This document shows, piece by piece, positions 42,263-54,900 of a DNA stretch of 64,000 nucleotides. Below the pieces are notes generated by a model. It was not told the origin of the DNA. It did not search any database and was given only the letters and a program-made list of their open reading frames with translations. The stretch is from Macrostomum hystrix. Taxonomy: Eukaryota > Platyhelminthes > Macrostomidae. The translations under genes were made by a program, and so were the position numbers. The DNA lies in contig CATNEN010000038.1 of the NCBI GenBank assembly GCA_950097015.1, positions 30,410,501-30,474,500 of the forward strand, given 5' to 3'. Within the stretch, counting starts at the first letter, position 1, and each line of letters starts with the position of its first letter.

Positions 42263-42973
42263 TCAAGGATACCCCCTGCTGCCAGGGCTCCTGGGTCCAA
42301 GGACAAGGAGGACGAGTACAGTGGAGGGCTGCCTCCGGTAAGAGCAGCGGTCCTGAAGGTGCCGGTTAGCCAGGTTGAGTTGCTGGAAGTTCAGCGCCAA
42401 GACCCGGCAACCCGACACCCGATGGAAGAGCTGAGGTTGTCAGGCAAGGAAGAACATCATCTCCGCCAACAACTTCAGGTGACAAAGGAGGTGAGCACGG
42501 CACAGCGGAAGCGCGGAAGGCAGCCCCAGGGTAGCCCTCCGATAGCTGACGCGGCCGGCGAACCAGACGACAGCAACGACGGAGAAGGCAGCGACGAGAT
42601 TGGCCTAAGGGGCGCACGCCGGTGGCACTTGCGGGCTGCCTCTGGGTCGAGTCTCCACGAGTCGGTCGGCCAGGAGATCTGCAACGGAGAAGAGGCGGGG
42701 GAGGCGTCTGGTGATGTGGTTGTCCTGCCGTCGGACAGTCCGTTGCCCTCTCCAACCCTGCCCCCTATCCCATCCTCTGTGCACGGGGAAGTTGCAGATG
42801 GTGTTAGGGCCGAGGAAGTAGGTGAGGCTGCTCAAATAGGTGAGGCTAGGGATCAGGAGCCGCAGCAGAGGCCGCAAAGAGTTAGGCGAGAGCCTGAAAG
42901 GCTGCAGGTCGGTCCAAGCAGAAAGTCCTATTTTGTCAGAGCAATGTATGGCCTACCTACAATGTTCCAGTGA
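41816..42973 (+). CDS. Repeat-bearing pol remnant frame
   Basis: This frame is -1 relative to the protease; the first GTG is at 41876 and it is open from 41816. It carries four repeats of about 26 residues with core ARCSQSCLQ or ARRSQSCLQ, plus a diverged fifth. Then VSQVELLEVQRQDPAT, like the linker before an integrase zinc finger, and a tail PQRVRREPERL, like a gypsy pol C-terminus. The RT, RNase H and integrase cores are missing between these. No slippery heptamer was seen in the overlap, so this junction may be a mutation and not a programmed shift. Confidence 0.55.
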   Translation: MEPGSHEGGALGAGCDAKAQVQTQVVAEGSEVKEKVPARRSQSCLQAPDPEPLVCPETEEEVSARCSQSCLQTPNPAVEEFSETGEKSLARCSQSCLRATDPAVSGSSGQEDQQLARCSQSCLPTAGLSVGQGAEVEGCCQTRCDQSRLSRIPPAARAPGSKDKEDEYSGGLPPVRAAVLKVPVSQVELLEVQRQDPATRHPMEELRLSGKEEHHLRQQLQVTKEVSTAQRKRGRQPQGSPPIADAAGEPDDSNDGEGSDEIGLRGARRWHLRAASGSSLHESVGQEICNGEEAGEASGDVVVLPSDSPLPSPTLPPIPSSVHGEVADGVRAEEVGEAAQIGEARDQEPQQRPQRVRREPERLQVGPSRKSYFVRAMYGLPTMFQ

Positions 42974-43024
42974 AATCCTTTCCGAATCGGAGCATCGAAG
43001 ATTCCCCGAAAGAGATAAGAAAAA

Positions 43025-43888
43025 ATGGAAAATAAGGAAAACCACGGACCGGAGGAAAGGATGCCGACGCGCCCACGTCTAATGGGGCTAGTGAGGAAAA
43101 TCAATGATTCGACGGAGGTGAGTAGACGGGTGGAGCTCTTAAGGAGCCAATTCGGCAACAGTGCGCCCTTCCCTTTGGGTCAGCGCTCGCCGAGTTGGCA
43201 CCAGCATTTCATGCCATCTCTCCCCCGTTCGCAGCAGGCAGTCAAGCGCCCTGCTGCTACACCACTTGGGCCAGCAGGCAAGAGGCGGCAAGTAGCCGTA
43301 CAGGCGGTGCCGGAAACCGCAGAAGCCGGTGTGCAGGTGCGCCGACCCATAGCGAGCAGCAGCAGCAGCGGGTCAGACGAGGCCCAGGCAGACCCTGACG
43401 AAAACGTATGGGCTGCCTTGCAGGAGGGCATGCTCTCGGAGGACGAGGGGCCGGCAGCACCACCGCCACTGCCATGGCAACCGCCCCAGACTTCGTCCTC
43501 CAGCGACAGCCTGGAAGAAGCGGGCGCGGGGGCCAGGCCAAGGAGACGGCGAGGTGGCGCCCAGCGGCGCAGGCAGCGCCGGGCACAGTGGGGCCATCGG
43601 GCGCCGGACCGAGAGCGTGCTATTGGCGAGTTGGCTCAGGCTTTGGCTAGGGCAGCCCAGGGGATACGTGAAGACGGGTGGCCGGCCGAGATCCAACAAG
43701 GTTTCGTCAGTGAAGAAAGGGCCACTAGGCGGGAAATGGCCCACGAGGCAGCGACACTGGCGGAACGAATCGTTGGCGGTCCAGCGGCGGCTCCACTACT
43801 ACTAGTAGCACGATATGGTCAGGCCGTCATCGAATTGGTGGAAGGGGCCTGGTACCCCGAGGCCTTGGTCCGCATGGCAAGGTTTTAG
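43025..43888 (+). CDS. Extra ORF of the non-autonomous element (287 aa)
   Basis: In the same frame as the pol remnant but after its stop, in env position. N-terminus MENKENHGPEERMPTRP, a Pro/Ser/Glu-rich middle, then an Arg-rich cluster RPRRRRGGAQRRRQRR, then an Ala-rich probably helical C-terminus. No signal peptide or membrane segment, so it is not env-like. The basic cluster suggests nucleic-acid binding or nuclear localisation. No family recognised. Compositional bias makes chance openness possible. Confidence 0.5.
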   Translation: MENKENHGPEERMPTRPRLMGLVRKINDSTEVSRRVELLRSQFGNSAPFPLGQRSPSWHQHFMPSLPRSQQAVKRPAATPLGPAGKRRQVAVQAVPETAEAGVQVRRPIASSSSSGSDEAQADPDENVWAALQEGMLSEDEGPAAPPPLPWQPPQTSSSSDSLEEAGAGARPRRRRGGAQRRRQRRAQWGHRAPDRERAIGELAQALARAAQGIREDGWPAEIQQGFVSEERATRREMAHEAATLAERIVGGPAAAPLLLVARYGQAVIELVEGAWYPEALVRMARF

Positions 43889-44230
43889 AACGGGACATGT
43901 TAGTAGGCTCCTACTCTTGAGCGTACTCCCTGTTGCTAATTTTGTTGGTCCTTTTAGGCCGGTGCGGCCAAGTAGTCTAGGTCACAAGCCTGTGCCCCCT
44001 TTTTTGTTTTGTGTTATTTCCCTCTTTTTGCCTGTCATTTCTATTCAGTTTGCGCCATGAGAAAATGAGCATGCGCCATTGAGCTATATGTTTTTTGGTT
44101 TGATGATGGCTACGCGATTGTTTTTGTTTACTGAGAAGGAAAATAAAAAGGAAAGTTGCTTACCTGTTTTTGGTTTAAGTGCGGCTGACGGCCAGCCGGT
44201 GTTGACCGTCATCCTTTAGCTGGAGGAGAG
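43889..44230 (+). other. Non-coding 3' internal region and polypurine tract
   Basis: No open frame. GGAGGAGAG at 44222-44230 abuts the 3' LTR and is the likely polypurine tract. Confidence 0.6.
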
Positions 44231-44845
44231 TGATGTGCTGTAGACTGCTGAGCAGCCTCCAGGCAATCTGTGAGTCAGGCTGTTCTAGGTCTGTGGGAGG
44301 GCTAGGGTTGGTAGTTAGTGTTTCCCGTGCACTGTCACCTCCGCTCGCCACCCCCTCCGCTCTCTCTCTCTTTCCAGCTCTGTCTGCGCACTGAGTCACA
44401 TTGCACACCATGGTGCAATCGCTTAAGTTCGGAAGAAGACTGGCAGAACAACGCTCAAATGCTCCTACTATAAGTAGAGCACAGTCCGACGAATCCTTGA
44501 GATGGTGTTGTTATCATGGTAGCACTATTTCTTTATATTGATGGCACTTTCTTGTCTCCAGTCTTCATGCGTTTATCGCTTTGCATTGTCTCTAAGATCC
44601 TACAAAGCTTTTGTTGGTCTAGGCCGCATACTGCATTTAGAAGCATAGTGTGCCGCCCGATCAAGAGTAAGATCTGTGAGAGTAGTTAGCTGTGAGAGAA
44701 AACTTAGCAATCAAAGCCTGACTACCGGATTGTTCCTCTGCTAGGAAGCATCTGCGTGTGAGGCCGGTAAAATCTCCTTTCTGAATCCAGTGTCCTGTCT
44801 TGGTCATTTACCAATTGTGTGTGCCACGCTACCACAGGTACAACA
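44231..44845 (+). repeat. 3' LTR (615 bp)
   Basis: Matches the 5' LTR along its length with one difference noticed near the 3' end. Followed by CCAAT, continuing the interrupted minisatellite. Confidence 0.93.
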
Positions 44846-45056
44846 CCAATCTGTCACGATCCCAAGTTATTAACATGCCAACCTGTCAAGATCCCAAGTT
44901 ACTATAATATCCCAATTCCGTCAAGATCCCAAGTTACTAATATCCAAAATCCGTCTAGATCCCAAGTTACTAATATCCCAATCTGTCAAGATCCCAAGTT
45001 ACTAATATCCCAATCTGTCAAGATCCCAAGTTACTAACATCCCAATTCCGTCAAGT
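44846..45056. repeat. Right part of about 32-bp minisatellite
   Basis: Six to seven copies with cores CCGTCAAGATCCCAAG and TTACTAATATCCCAAT, continuous with 38780-38893 once the LTR element is removed. Confidence 0.88.
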
Positions 45057-45679
45057 GGGGTACGTATAGACTGGTGGACTTAGGTTTCAGGTAGGATAGG
45101 TAGACAGTTCAATTTGGGTTTCAGGTGGGTATTCGACTGATGGGCTAAGGGTTCAGGTGGGCTATGGTTGGGGTAGGGACAAAGGGTTCAGGTGGGGTAG
45201 ACTACCACTTATCTAATCGCGATTGTTTTACAAAAATTCCAAGAAATTTACTTTGCAAATTGTTGACACAATCAATAAGGCAAGTTACCCAATGCACTCT
45301 AAAGTTAGTATAGAAATTAAACATCTAACTGTAGGGCCAAGAAAAATGCATTGTGTTAGCAGTTTTGCGGCACAGGTGAGAAATTTAATTTAACTTTTTC
45401 GTGGGGTGGGTCGCTGTTGATTCTTAGCACACACACAGCAGCTGTAGCTTGTACCGTCAGGGAACCAAGAACCAGAGCCGTGGTGAAGAACCAGACATGT
45501 TTACAGAAGCAACAGGCGCTTTGCTAAATGCATCCGTTACTATGTTTTTATTTGTAACCATTGGCAATAATTCAATAAAGGCTTCTCATTATTTATGTCT
45601 CGAGTAAACAAACGTGACGGGTTTCTTACACCTGATATTCGGATTCATTTCCTAGAATTACATCGCCAGACAATTCAAC
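45057..45679. other. Spacer before large minisatellite
   Basis: It starts with several GGTTTCAGGTGGG-type degenerate copies (45080-45200), then unique sequence. No gene recognised. Confidence 0.4.
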
Positions 45680-48150
45680 AGATTCTCAGGGCTTGGGATA
45701 ATTCTACAGATTCTCAGGACTTGGGATAATTCTACAGATTCTCAGGACTTGGGATAATTCTACAGATTCTCAGCGCTTGGGATAATTCTACAGATTCTCA
45801 GGACTTGGGATAATTCTACAGATTCTCAGGACTTGGGATAATTCTACAGATTCTCAGGGCTTGGGACAATTTTACAGATTCTCAGGGCTTGGGATAATTC
45901 TACAGATTCTCAGGACTTGGGATAATTCTACAGATTCTCAGGGCTTGGGATAATTCTACAGATTCTCAGCGCTTGGGATAATTCTACAGATTCTCAGGGC
46001 TTGGGATAATTCTACAGATTCTCAGGGCTTGGGATAATTCTACAGATTCTCAGGGCTTGGGATAATTCTACAGATTCTCAGGACTTGGGATAATTCTACA
46101 GATTCTCAGGACTTGGGATAATTCTACAGATTCTCAGGGCTTGGGACAATTTTACAGATTCTCAGGGCTTGGGATAATTCTACAGATTCTCAGGACTTGG
46201 GATAATTCTACAGATTCTCAGGGCTTGGGATAATTCTACAGATTCTCAGGGCTTGGGATAATTCTACAGATTCTCAGGGCTTGGGATAATTCTACAGATT
46301 CTCAGGGGTTGGGATAATTCTACAGATTCTCAGCGCTTGGGATAATTCTACAGATTCTCAGGACTTGGGATAATTCTACAGATTCTCAGGACTTGGGATA
46401 ATTCTACAGATTCTCAGGGCTTGGGACAATTTTACAGATTCTCAGGGCTTGGGATAATTCTACAGATTCTCAGGACTTGGGATAATTCTACAGATTCTCA
46501 GGGCTTGGGATAATTCTACAGATTCTCAGGGCTTGGGATAATTCTACAGATTCTCAGGGCTTGGGATAATTCTACAGATTCTCAGGGGTTGGGATAATTC
46601 TACAGATTCTCAGGCTTGGGATAATTCTACAGATTCTCAGGGCTTGGGACAATTTTACAGATTCTCAGGGCTTGGGATAATTCTACAGATTCTCAGGACT
46701 TGGTATAATTCTACAGATTCTCAGGGCTTGGGACAATTTTACAGATTCTCAGGGCTTGGGATAATTCTACAGATTCTCAGGACTTGGGATAATTCTACAG
46801 ATTCTCAGGCTTGGGATAATTCTACAGATTCTCAGGACTTGGGATAATTCTACAGATTCTCAGGACTTGGGATAATTCTGCAGATTCTCAGGGCTTGAGT
46901 TAATTCTGCAAATTCTCAGGACTTGGGATAATTCTACAGATTCTCAGGACTTGGGATAATTCTACAGATTCTCAGGGCTTGGGATAATTCTACAGATTCT
47001 CAGGGCTTGAGTTAATTCTGCAAATTCTCAGGACTTGGGATAATTCTACAGATTCTCAGGACTTGGGATAATTCTACAGATTCTCAGGGCTTGGGATAAT
47101 TCTACAGATTCTCAGGACTTGGGATAATTCTACAGATTCTCAGGCTTGGGATAATTCTACAGATTCTCAGGACTTGGGATAATTCTACAGATTCTCAGGA
47201 CTTGGGATAATTCTGCAGATTCTCAGGGCTTGAGTTAATTCTGCAAATTCTCAGGACTTGGGATAATTCTACAGATTCTCAGGACTTGGGATAATTCTAC
47301 AGATTCTCAGGGCTTGGGATAATTCTACAGATTCTCAGGGCTTGAGTTAATTCTGCAAATTCTCAGGACTTGGGATAATTCTACAGATTCTCAGGACTTG
47401 GGATAATTCTACAGATTCTCAGGGCTTGGGATAATTCTACAGATTCTCAGGGCTTGAGTTAATTCTGCAAATTCTCAGGACTTGGGATAATTCTACAGAT
47501 TCTCAGGACTTGGGATAATTCTACAGATTCTCAGGGCTTGGGATAATTCTACAGATTCTCAGGACTTGGGATAATTCTACAGATTCTCAGGACTTGGGAT
47601 AATTCTACAGATTCTCAGGGCTTGGGACAATTTTACAGATTCTCAGGGCTTGGGATAATTCTACAGATTCTCAGGGGTTGGGATAATTCTACAGATTCTC
47701 AGGGCTTGGGACAATTTTACAGATTCTCAGGGCTTGGGATAATTCTACAGATTCTCAGGGGTTGGGATAATTCTACAGATTCTCAGGGCTTGGGACAATT
47801 TTACAGATTCTCAGGGCTTGGGATAATTCTACAGATTCTCAGGGCTTGGGACAATTTTACAGATTCTCAGGGCTTGGGATAATTCTACAGATTCTCAGGG
47901 CTTGGGATAATACTACAGATTCTCAGGACTTGGGATAATTCTACAGATTCTCAGGGCTTGGGATAATTCTACAGATTCTCAGGGCTTGGGATAATTCTAC
48001 AGATTCTCAGGGCTTGGGATAATTCTACAGATTCTCAGGGCTTGGGATAATTCTACAGATTCTCAGGACTTGAGATAATTCTACAGATTCTCAGGACTTG
48101 AGATAATTCTACAGATTCTCAGAACTTGGGATAATTCTACAGATTTCCAT
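45680..48150. repeat. 28-bp minisatellite, about 88 copies
   Basis: Unit: ACTTGGGATAATTCTACAGA followed by TTCTCAGG. Variant units (GACAATTTT and GAGTTAATTCTGCAAATT) recur in blocks. In 46.88-47.5 kb the GAGTTAATTCTGCAAATT variant recurs about every 112 bp (four units), a higher-order repeat. It lies in the intergenic stretch upstream of the TRPA gene. Confidence 0.95.
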
Positions 48151-48937
48151 TGTCTCGCATATTTCTATAGATTCTCAAATTGTTTGAGTGTATTAAGTGA
48201 ATCGTGGTTTTTGTGATTTTTTCCCGTAGATTACTATACTAATGTCAGCAATGAAATCCATGATTTGCTTTGAGATCATATTTACTTATATGTTAGTTGT
48301 GATGTTTTTTGTATTAGATATTCCATCTATGACATGCTTGATTAGATTATCAAGCAGCTATATATTTGTCCATTGTTAAGTAATTAATCTTCAGACAGAA
48401 TCCCATAATGAAACTGTCACCAGTTCTCATGATCCGACTTCTTTTGTAGACTTTGCATTGCAGTGATTTGCTCTAGTGCCCATCTAGTGTGCTCAGACAT
48501 ATTCAGACAGGACAGCTATGGGGTAATTATTGCTCTCTGATCTAGTCAATTGGTTTGAGTTCTACTTGCTTGTGTCTGAGCTTGTGGGAGAAGGGCATTG
48601 TGCTACAGTCACACTCCAAAATCTGTGAGTTTGTTTGCGTTGCCACGGGCAACTATAGGTGTAAACAATACACGGACAGAAGAGAGAAAGAGAGAGCAGA
48701 CGACTACGCGGCTAAATTTTCGGAAACACTAAAAGAGGATCCGCCAATAAAAATAGACCAAGCTCTGACTATAAACAGTGGGGCATTAGTTAAAGGACCA
48801 GGAGCATTGGTAGCAAGTTGTGACTTAATGTATTGATTTAATCACAGATCTAACGACTAATTCTAAGTAAGTTTTTCCGTGAATCTCAGTTTTCTCTCTC
48901 TGCTAAAATCTAAATAATCAATCGTAGTTAAGAATCG
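48151..48937 (+). promoter_or_regulatory. Upstream region of TRPA-type gene
   Basis: Unique sequence between the minisatellite and the first coding ATG. The 93-codon open frame at 48555-48836 has no recognisable domain. Promoter and 5' UTR are presumed here; no specific element was identified. Confidence 0.35.
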
Positions 48938-51900
48938 ATGAATCGAAAGCTAGGCAGCGGCACTAGTCGCATTGTGCCTAGTGCCGACAACGAGGATCAG
49001 GAACGTCAGCTGGAGATAGTCCAGACTCCTGAAAAATTGCCGAAGCCAATGTTGCCCAGCTTGTCAAAGGTGACATTCGGTTCGCAGAGCGTCAATCCGG
49101 ATGTGGCCATAGACGTGCAATCGTTGGTTTCCAGCCTGTATCCATGGGAGATGACTAAGCATGTGAGAACTCGAAGTCTGCTTTGATTTTATATTTCATG
49201 TCTACATATAGATGGGATAATGGTTAGATACTCATGTGGTATCCAAGTAGGTAATCATGTCTAGATACCGATGGGATCATGTCTAGCTACCGATGGGATC
49301 ATGTCTAGCTACCGACGGGATCATGTCTAGCTACCGATGGGATCATGTCTAGATACCGATGGGATCATGTCTAGCTACCGATGGGATCATGTCTAGCTAC
49401 CGACGGGATCATGTCTAGCTACCGATGGGATCATGTCTAGCTACCGATGGGATCATGTCTAGATACCAATGGGATCATGTCCAGATACCGATGGGATCAT
49501 GTCCAGATACCGATGGGATCATGTCCAGATACCAATGGGATCATGTCCAGATACCGATGGGATCATGTCCAGATACCGATGGGATCATGTCTATATACAG
49601 ATGGGATTATGTCTAGATACCGATGGGATCATGTCTAGCACCGTCTCTCCACCTGTCAGTTTCATCACGCCGTTCGTGAAGGCGACGCACCGTTTGTCCG
49701 CGCCGCAATCTCAGCGAAGCCGTCCCTGATTGACAGCTTGGACGATCGGCTGATGTGCGCCCTCAGCTACGCTGTCAAGTATCGTCGACACGAGGTGCTC
49801 AAACTGCTCATCAGGAAAGGCGCCTCTCTGAATCTTCGAGGTCAGGAAGGTATGAGGCCGATTCACGTGGCGGCTACCTTCGACGCCAGAGACGCTCTGC
49901 AGCTGCTGCTGCGTCAAAGAGGTGTCAAGATTGACATCACGGACGACAAAGGACAGACCGCTTTGCACGTCGCCTGTCGAAGAAATCACGTGGAGATAGC
50001 CAGGGTGATGCTTTTGAAATTTGATTTACTATTAGAACACCAGTTCAACTGCACATAGAACAGTTCTTAGAACACTTGTAAATAGAACACCTGTAATTAG
50101 AATTCATGCCATTAGAACCCTGTCATTAAAACGCCTGTCATTAAAACGCCTGTCATTAAAACACCTTTCATTAAACATCTGTGATTAAAACAACTCTTAT
50201 TTGAACACATGTCATTAGAACACCTATTATTTCAAACGCTTCAAAAGTACAATCCTTGGCATGTACTTGCAGCTCTTACTGCAATCCGGAGCCGATGTGC
50301 TCAAACAAGAGAAGGACGGCGTGTCGGCTCTTCACCAACCGGCCCGCAATGGCAGTCTGGAGCTTTGCGCTCTTCTGGTGAGAGCTGCATAGCGAGATAG
50401 TGAAAGGCGAGACTAAGGCGAGATAGTGAAAGGCGAGGCTAGGGTGAGAGAGTGAAAGGCGAGACTAAGGCGAGATAGTGAAAGGCGAGACTAAGGCGAG
50501 ATAGTGAAAGGCGAGGCTAGGGTGAGAGAGTGAAAGGCGAGACTAAGGCGAGAGAGTGAAAGGCGAGGCTAGGGTGAGAGAGTGAAAGGCGAGACTAAGG
50601 CGAGAGAGTGAAAGGCGAGGCTAGGGTGAGAGAGTGAAAGGCGAGACTAAGGCGAGAGAGTGAAAGGCGAGGCTAGGGTGAGAGAGTGAAAGGCGAGACT
50701 AAGGCGAGAGAGTGAAAGGCGAGGCTAGGGCGAGATAGTGAAAGGCGAGGCTAGGGCGAGAGAGTGAAAGGCGAGACTAGGGCGAGAGAGTAAAAGGCGA
50801 GACTAGGGCGAGAGAGTGAAAGGCGAGGCTAGGGCGAGAGAGTGAAAGGCGAGACTAGGGCGAGAGAGTGAAAGGCGAGACTAGGGCGAGAGAGTGAAAG
50901 GCGAGGCTAGGGCGAGAGAGTGAAAGGCGAGACTAGGGCGAGAGAGTGAAAGGCGAGACTAGGGCGAGAGAGTGAAAGGCGAGGCTAGGGCGAGATAGTG
51001 AAAGGCGAGGCTAGGGCGAGATAGTGAAAGGTGAGGCTAGGGCGAGATAGTGAAAGGCGAGGCTAGGGCAAGAGAGTGAAAGGCGAGACTAGGGCGAGAG
51101 AGTGAAAGGCGAGGCTAGGGCGAGATAGTGAAAGGCGAGGCTAGGGCGAGATAGTGAAAGGCGAGGCTAGGGCGAGATAGTGAAAGGCGAGGCTAGGGCG
51201 AGAGTGTAAAAGATAAAGCTAGGACGAGTCTGTGAAAGGTGAGGCTAGGATGAGAGAATGAAAGGCGAGGCCAGGGCGAGAGAGTGAAAGGTCATAACCA
51301 CTAGGGCAAGAGTGGGAATTGCCAACATGATTCAAAACACCCAGTGTAAATTTAATTGAAAAAAAACTAAAATATAGTTAAACGGAAAAAAGTTTACCAG
51401 GTCAGAGATGACAACTCAGATATAGGTAATAATTGACGCTCTCTTCATCCCATTCATCACCAATTTATTTCCAATGCATTGTTTAAACACTCCCTGTAAT
51501 TTAGCTGTCAAGCGGAGCCAACGTAAACACGGCCGACAACAATGGGCTAACACCCATTATGGTGGCTTGCATTGAGGGACGCACTGAAGTGCTGAAAGAA
51601 CTACTGCAACATTCTGCTACCGCAAGTGCGTTGTTAATTATGTTTTTTAAGTTACACAGGAGCTTAATAGATCATTCTTCCCAGAATAAATGAATCTGGC
51701 AAGCTTTGGACTTCCCAGAGTGAGGTCCGGAGTTCGAATCTCAAAGCAGCTAACAAAATGTGTCCTTGAAGTTTTGTGATAGAAACTTGGGTGGATGAAA
51801 GCTCCAAAATTTTAAGGATTTGTCGGTGGACTGAACAGCTGTACGCAGCCCTCGGAGGCGCCTGGGCTATCTGTATTTTGTATTTATATTTCTATCGATC

Positions 51901-54900
51901 TCAATTTAGAATTACGATTTAATGCGCCTCTTAAAAACTAATTAATCTAGTCGGCAAATTGCCTGGCAACGAAGCTCGCCGGCTGCTGCTTGAGCGGCGC
52001 GACAATGACGGAGCCACCGCGTTGCATCACGCGACTCAGAATCGTCAACTGGAGGTGAGATTTGAGACACACCGAAAATGTCCACAGTGATGGATTGAAA
52101 TTAAGAACAAGTAGATTTGACAGAAAGTTGACTAGAATTGATATAGCTTAGCTTATATTATTCTTTCATTTGTTGCAGCTTCTCCGCCGTCTAGTTGAAG
52201 CCGGAGCCAATATCAACGCTCTGAGGGTCCGTTGAAGTCTCCAATATTCACTGGATTTATTTCCCGTTCATTTCAATCTAGTATTGCGACAATTTACTAT
52301 TTAGTAAGAAATAGGGGAGGGGTAAGAAATGAAAACAAAAGCCCAAGTGTCCGAAGAGGGTATATAATGTACATTCCAATTCATTTCATATGTACGGGGA
52401 TAGATGTTAAAACGGGAGTGGAGTGAAAATATCAGGCTAGCGATAGTGTACATTCCTGGGTAAGAAGTTGATAAAGTGGATAGGAAAGGAAATATCTGGC
52501 TAGCGATAGTGTACATTCCTTTTGTTAGAAGTTGATAAAATGGATAGGAAATGAAATATCTGGCTAGCGATAGTGTACATTCCTTTTGTTAGAAGTTGAT
52601 AAAATGGATAGGAAATGAAATATCTGGCTAGCGATAGTGTACATTCCTTTTGTTAGAAGTTGATAAAATGGATAGGAAAGGAAATATCTGGCTAGCGATA
52701 GTGTACATTCCTGGGTTAGAAGTTAATAAAGTGGATAGGAAAGGAAATATCTGGCTAGCGATAGTGTACATTCCTGGGTTAGAATTTGGTAAAATGCATA
52801 TGAAAGGAAATATCTGGCTAGCTATAGTGTACATTCGTCGGGGTTAGAAGTTAAAACTTGAGAGGAGATAAAATAATTAGTGAACGATAATTAAAGCAGG
52901 TAAATGCATGCATATGCAACAAAGCAAATTAATTTCAGAATGACGGCAACTCAGCGCTGCACATAGCCGCCTCGTTGGGTTATCAGGATGTGGTTGAAAT
53001 CCTGCTTTCTAATGGAGCCGATCCCAGCGCATTGGACAAGAAAAAACGAACCCCATTGCACGAGTGAGTATATTACGTGATTCTTCTAAACTTATTTAAA
53101 TTACATTTTTGGTTTCTATTCAATTTAATTACATTTGTGCTCTATTACACGCAAATAAAATTACAGATGCGGCCTTAACAACCAGCCAGAGATTGCAAAG
53201 CAGTTATTAATCAAGGTAAGTGTACAAAACAGTGTCAGCTAGTATGCACTCTCACACCTAACTTGCAAGTAGTTTAAGTACTCGTAGCGTTGGAACTTTT
53301 CCTCAATCGATTTTAACAGAGGAAATCTGTTCTACAGCCAATAGTCAAATCTCTCGAGATTGATCACCTGCAAACCATGTGGGCTAATGTCATTATTTGC
53401 TAGCTTCTCCTATGACGCTATAGCTCCCTAACACAGCTCCCTCACAATGTCACACAATATAACTAGCCTCTAAACTACACAATTCCAAAATCTGCCAGAC
53501 AAATTGATTGCTTATTTGAACAATGTAGACCCGTTAAAGCTAGAATGTCTGGCAACTCAGCTGAGTTCACTGTAAATGTACATAATATGCTAACCTTGCT
53601 CAAATTTTAAAGGTAACATAACCATTGTATAAAATTATTTTCAACAGCTTTTAAATACTATTCAATTTCAACCGTATCAAGGTAAAGACTAAAATATAAA
53701 GTCTAAGTAATATATAGTCTAAAAAATGTCGCCTACAGCAGGGATCCTATCCCCTCACATGCCATCCCGTCCAATCCCCATCCCAAATCGATCCCCATCC
53801 CATCCAATCCCCATCCCACCCGATCCCCATCCAATCCAATCCCCATCCCATCCGATCCCCATCCAATCCAATCCCATCCCATCCCCATCCCATCCCCATC
53901 CCCATCTCCATCCCCATCCCACATCCCGTCCAATTCCCATCCCATCCGATCCCCAACCCATCTTATCTCCATCCCATCCCCATCCCCATCCCATCCCCAT
54001 CCCCATCCCCATCCCCATCCCCATCCCGTCCCCATCCCCATCCCCATCCCCATCCCCATCCCGTCCAATCCCCATCCCATCCGATCCGATCCCCATCCAA
54101 TCCAATCCGATCCCCATCCAATCCGATCCCCATCCCATCCGATCCCCATCCCATCCGATCCCCATCCCATCCGATCCCCATCCCATCCGATTCCCATCCA
54201 ATCCGATCCCCATCCAATCCAATCCGATCCCCATCCAATCCAATCCCCATCCCATCTGATCCCCATCCCATCCAATCCCGATCCCATCGAATCCTCATCC
54301 CATCATACCCCTTCTAATTTAATCCCAATAAATCCCAAATCGAGTTATTCAAATCGCTGTCTCCAGGGCTCCAACGTGAACGCCGCCGACGACCAGTTCA
54401 TGTCGCCGCTGCACTGGGCCTGCAGGCGGGGCCACCGTCCAGTAGCCGAGACTCTGCTTGAGTACAACGCTCGCCTAGACGGTCACGACGTGAGCATGCG
54501 AACTCCGCTGCACTGGGCAGTCATCGAAGACAATGACGCCATTGTGGAGTGCCTGCTGGCTGCGCCTAGTGTGGAGACGGTGTTCAACAGGCAGGACATG
54601 TACGACAAGACCCCTCTGCACTATGCCGCCGAGAGGGGATGCATCTCGGTTAGTTGACAATGATTAAATTACCTTATGACCAAATAACCTTATGACCAAA
54701 TGACCAAAATTTTAGCTGGCTAGACGTCTCGTAATCAGTGGCGCCAACTGCCTGATTGTCGACTGCGACGAGCGTCGTCCAGCTCATGTCGCAGCCAAAG
54801 CAGGCCACCTCGATTGTCTGCGCGTGCTCATCGAAGCCACGGCTGGCGTGTCGGTCGATCAGCGCGACCTCGACGAGCGAACCACCGTGCTGCTGGCAGC

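Larger units (their letters stand above)
38894..44845 (+). mobile_element. LTR retrotransposon with gag and protease but no RT/integrase
   Basis: 5952 bp with two 615-bp LTRs (38894-39508 and 44231-44845) that differ at one site I could find (CCAAAGG against CCACAGG near the 3' end). CCAA lies directly outside both ends. The interior encodes gag, an aspartic protease, a repeat-rich region and an extra 287-codon ORF. Reverse transcriptase, RNase H and integrase are absent, yet sequence resembling the pre-integrase linker and the pol C-terminus is kept. It is therefore probably mobilised by a full-length relative. Near-identical LTRs imply a young copy. A solo LTR of the family lies at 28550. 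Confidence 0.93.

Noticed and set aside
46644-47882. Frames with Gly-Gln-Phe-Tyr-Arg repeats
   Set aside because: 28-bp minisatellite, no start context or domain.
48555-48836. 93-codon frame upstream of TRPA
   Set aside because: No domain and no repeat of family motifs; probably chance openness in the promoter region.
53726-54298. Pro/Ile-rich and Gly/Asp-rich frames on both strands
   Set aside because: Short-period CCCATC repeat inside TRPA intron 8.
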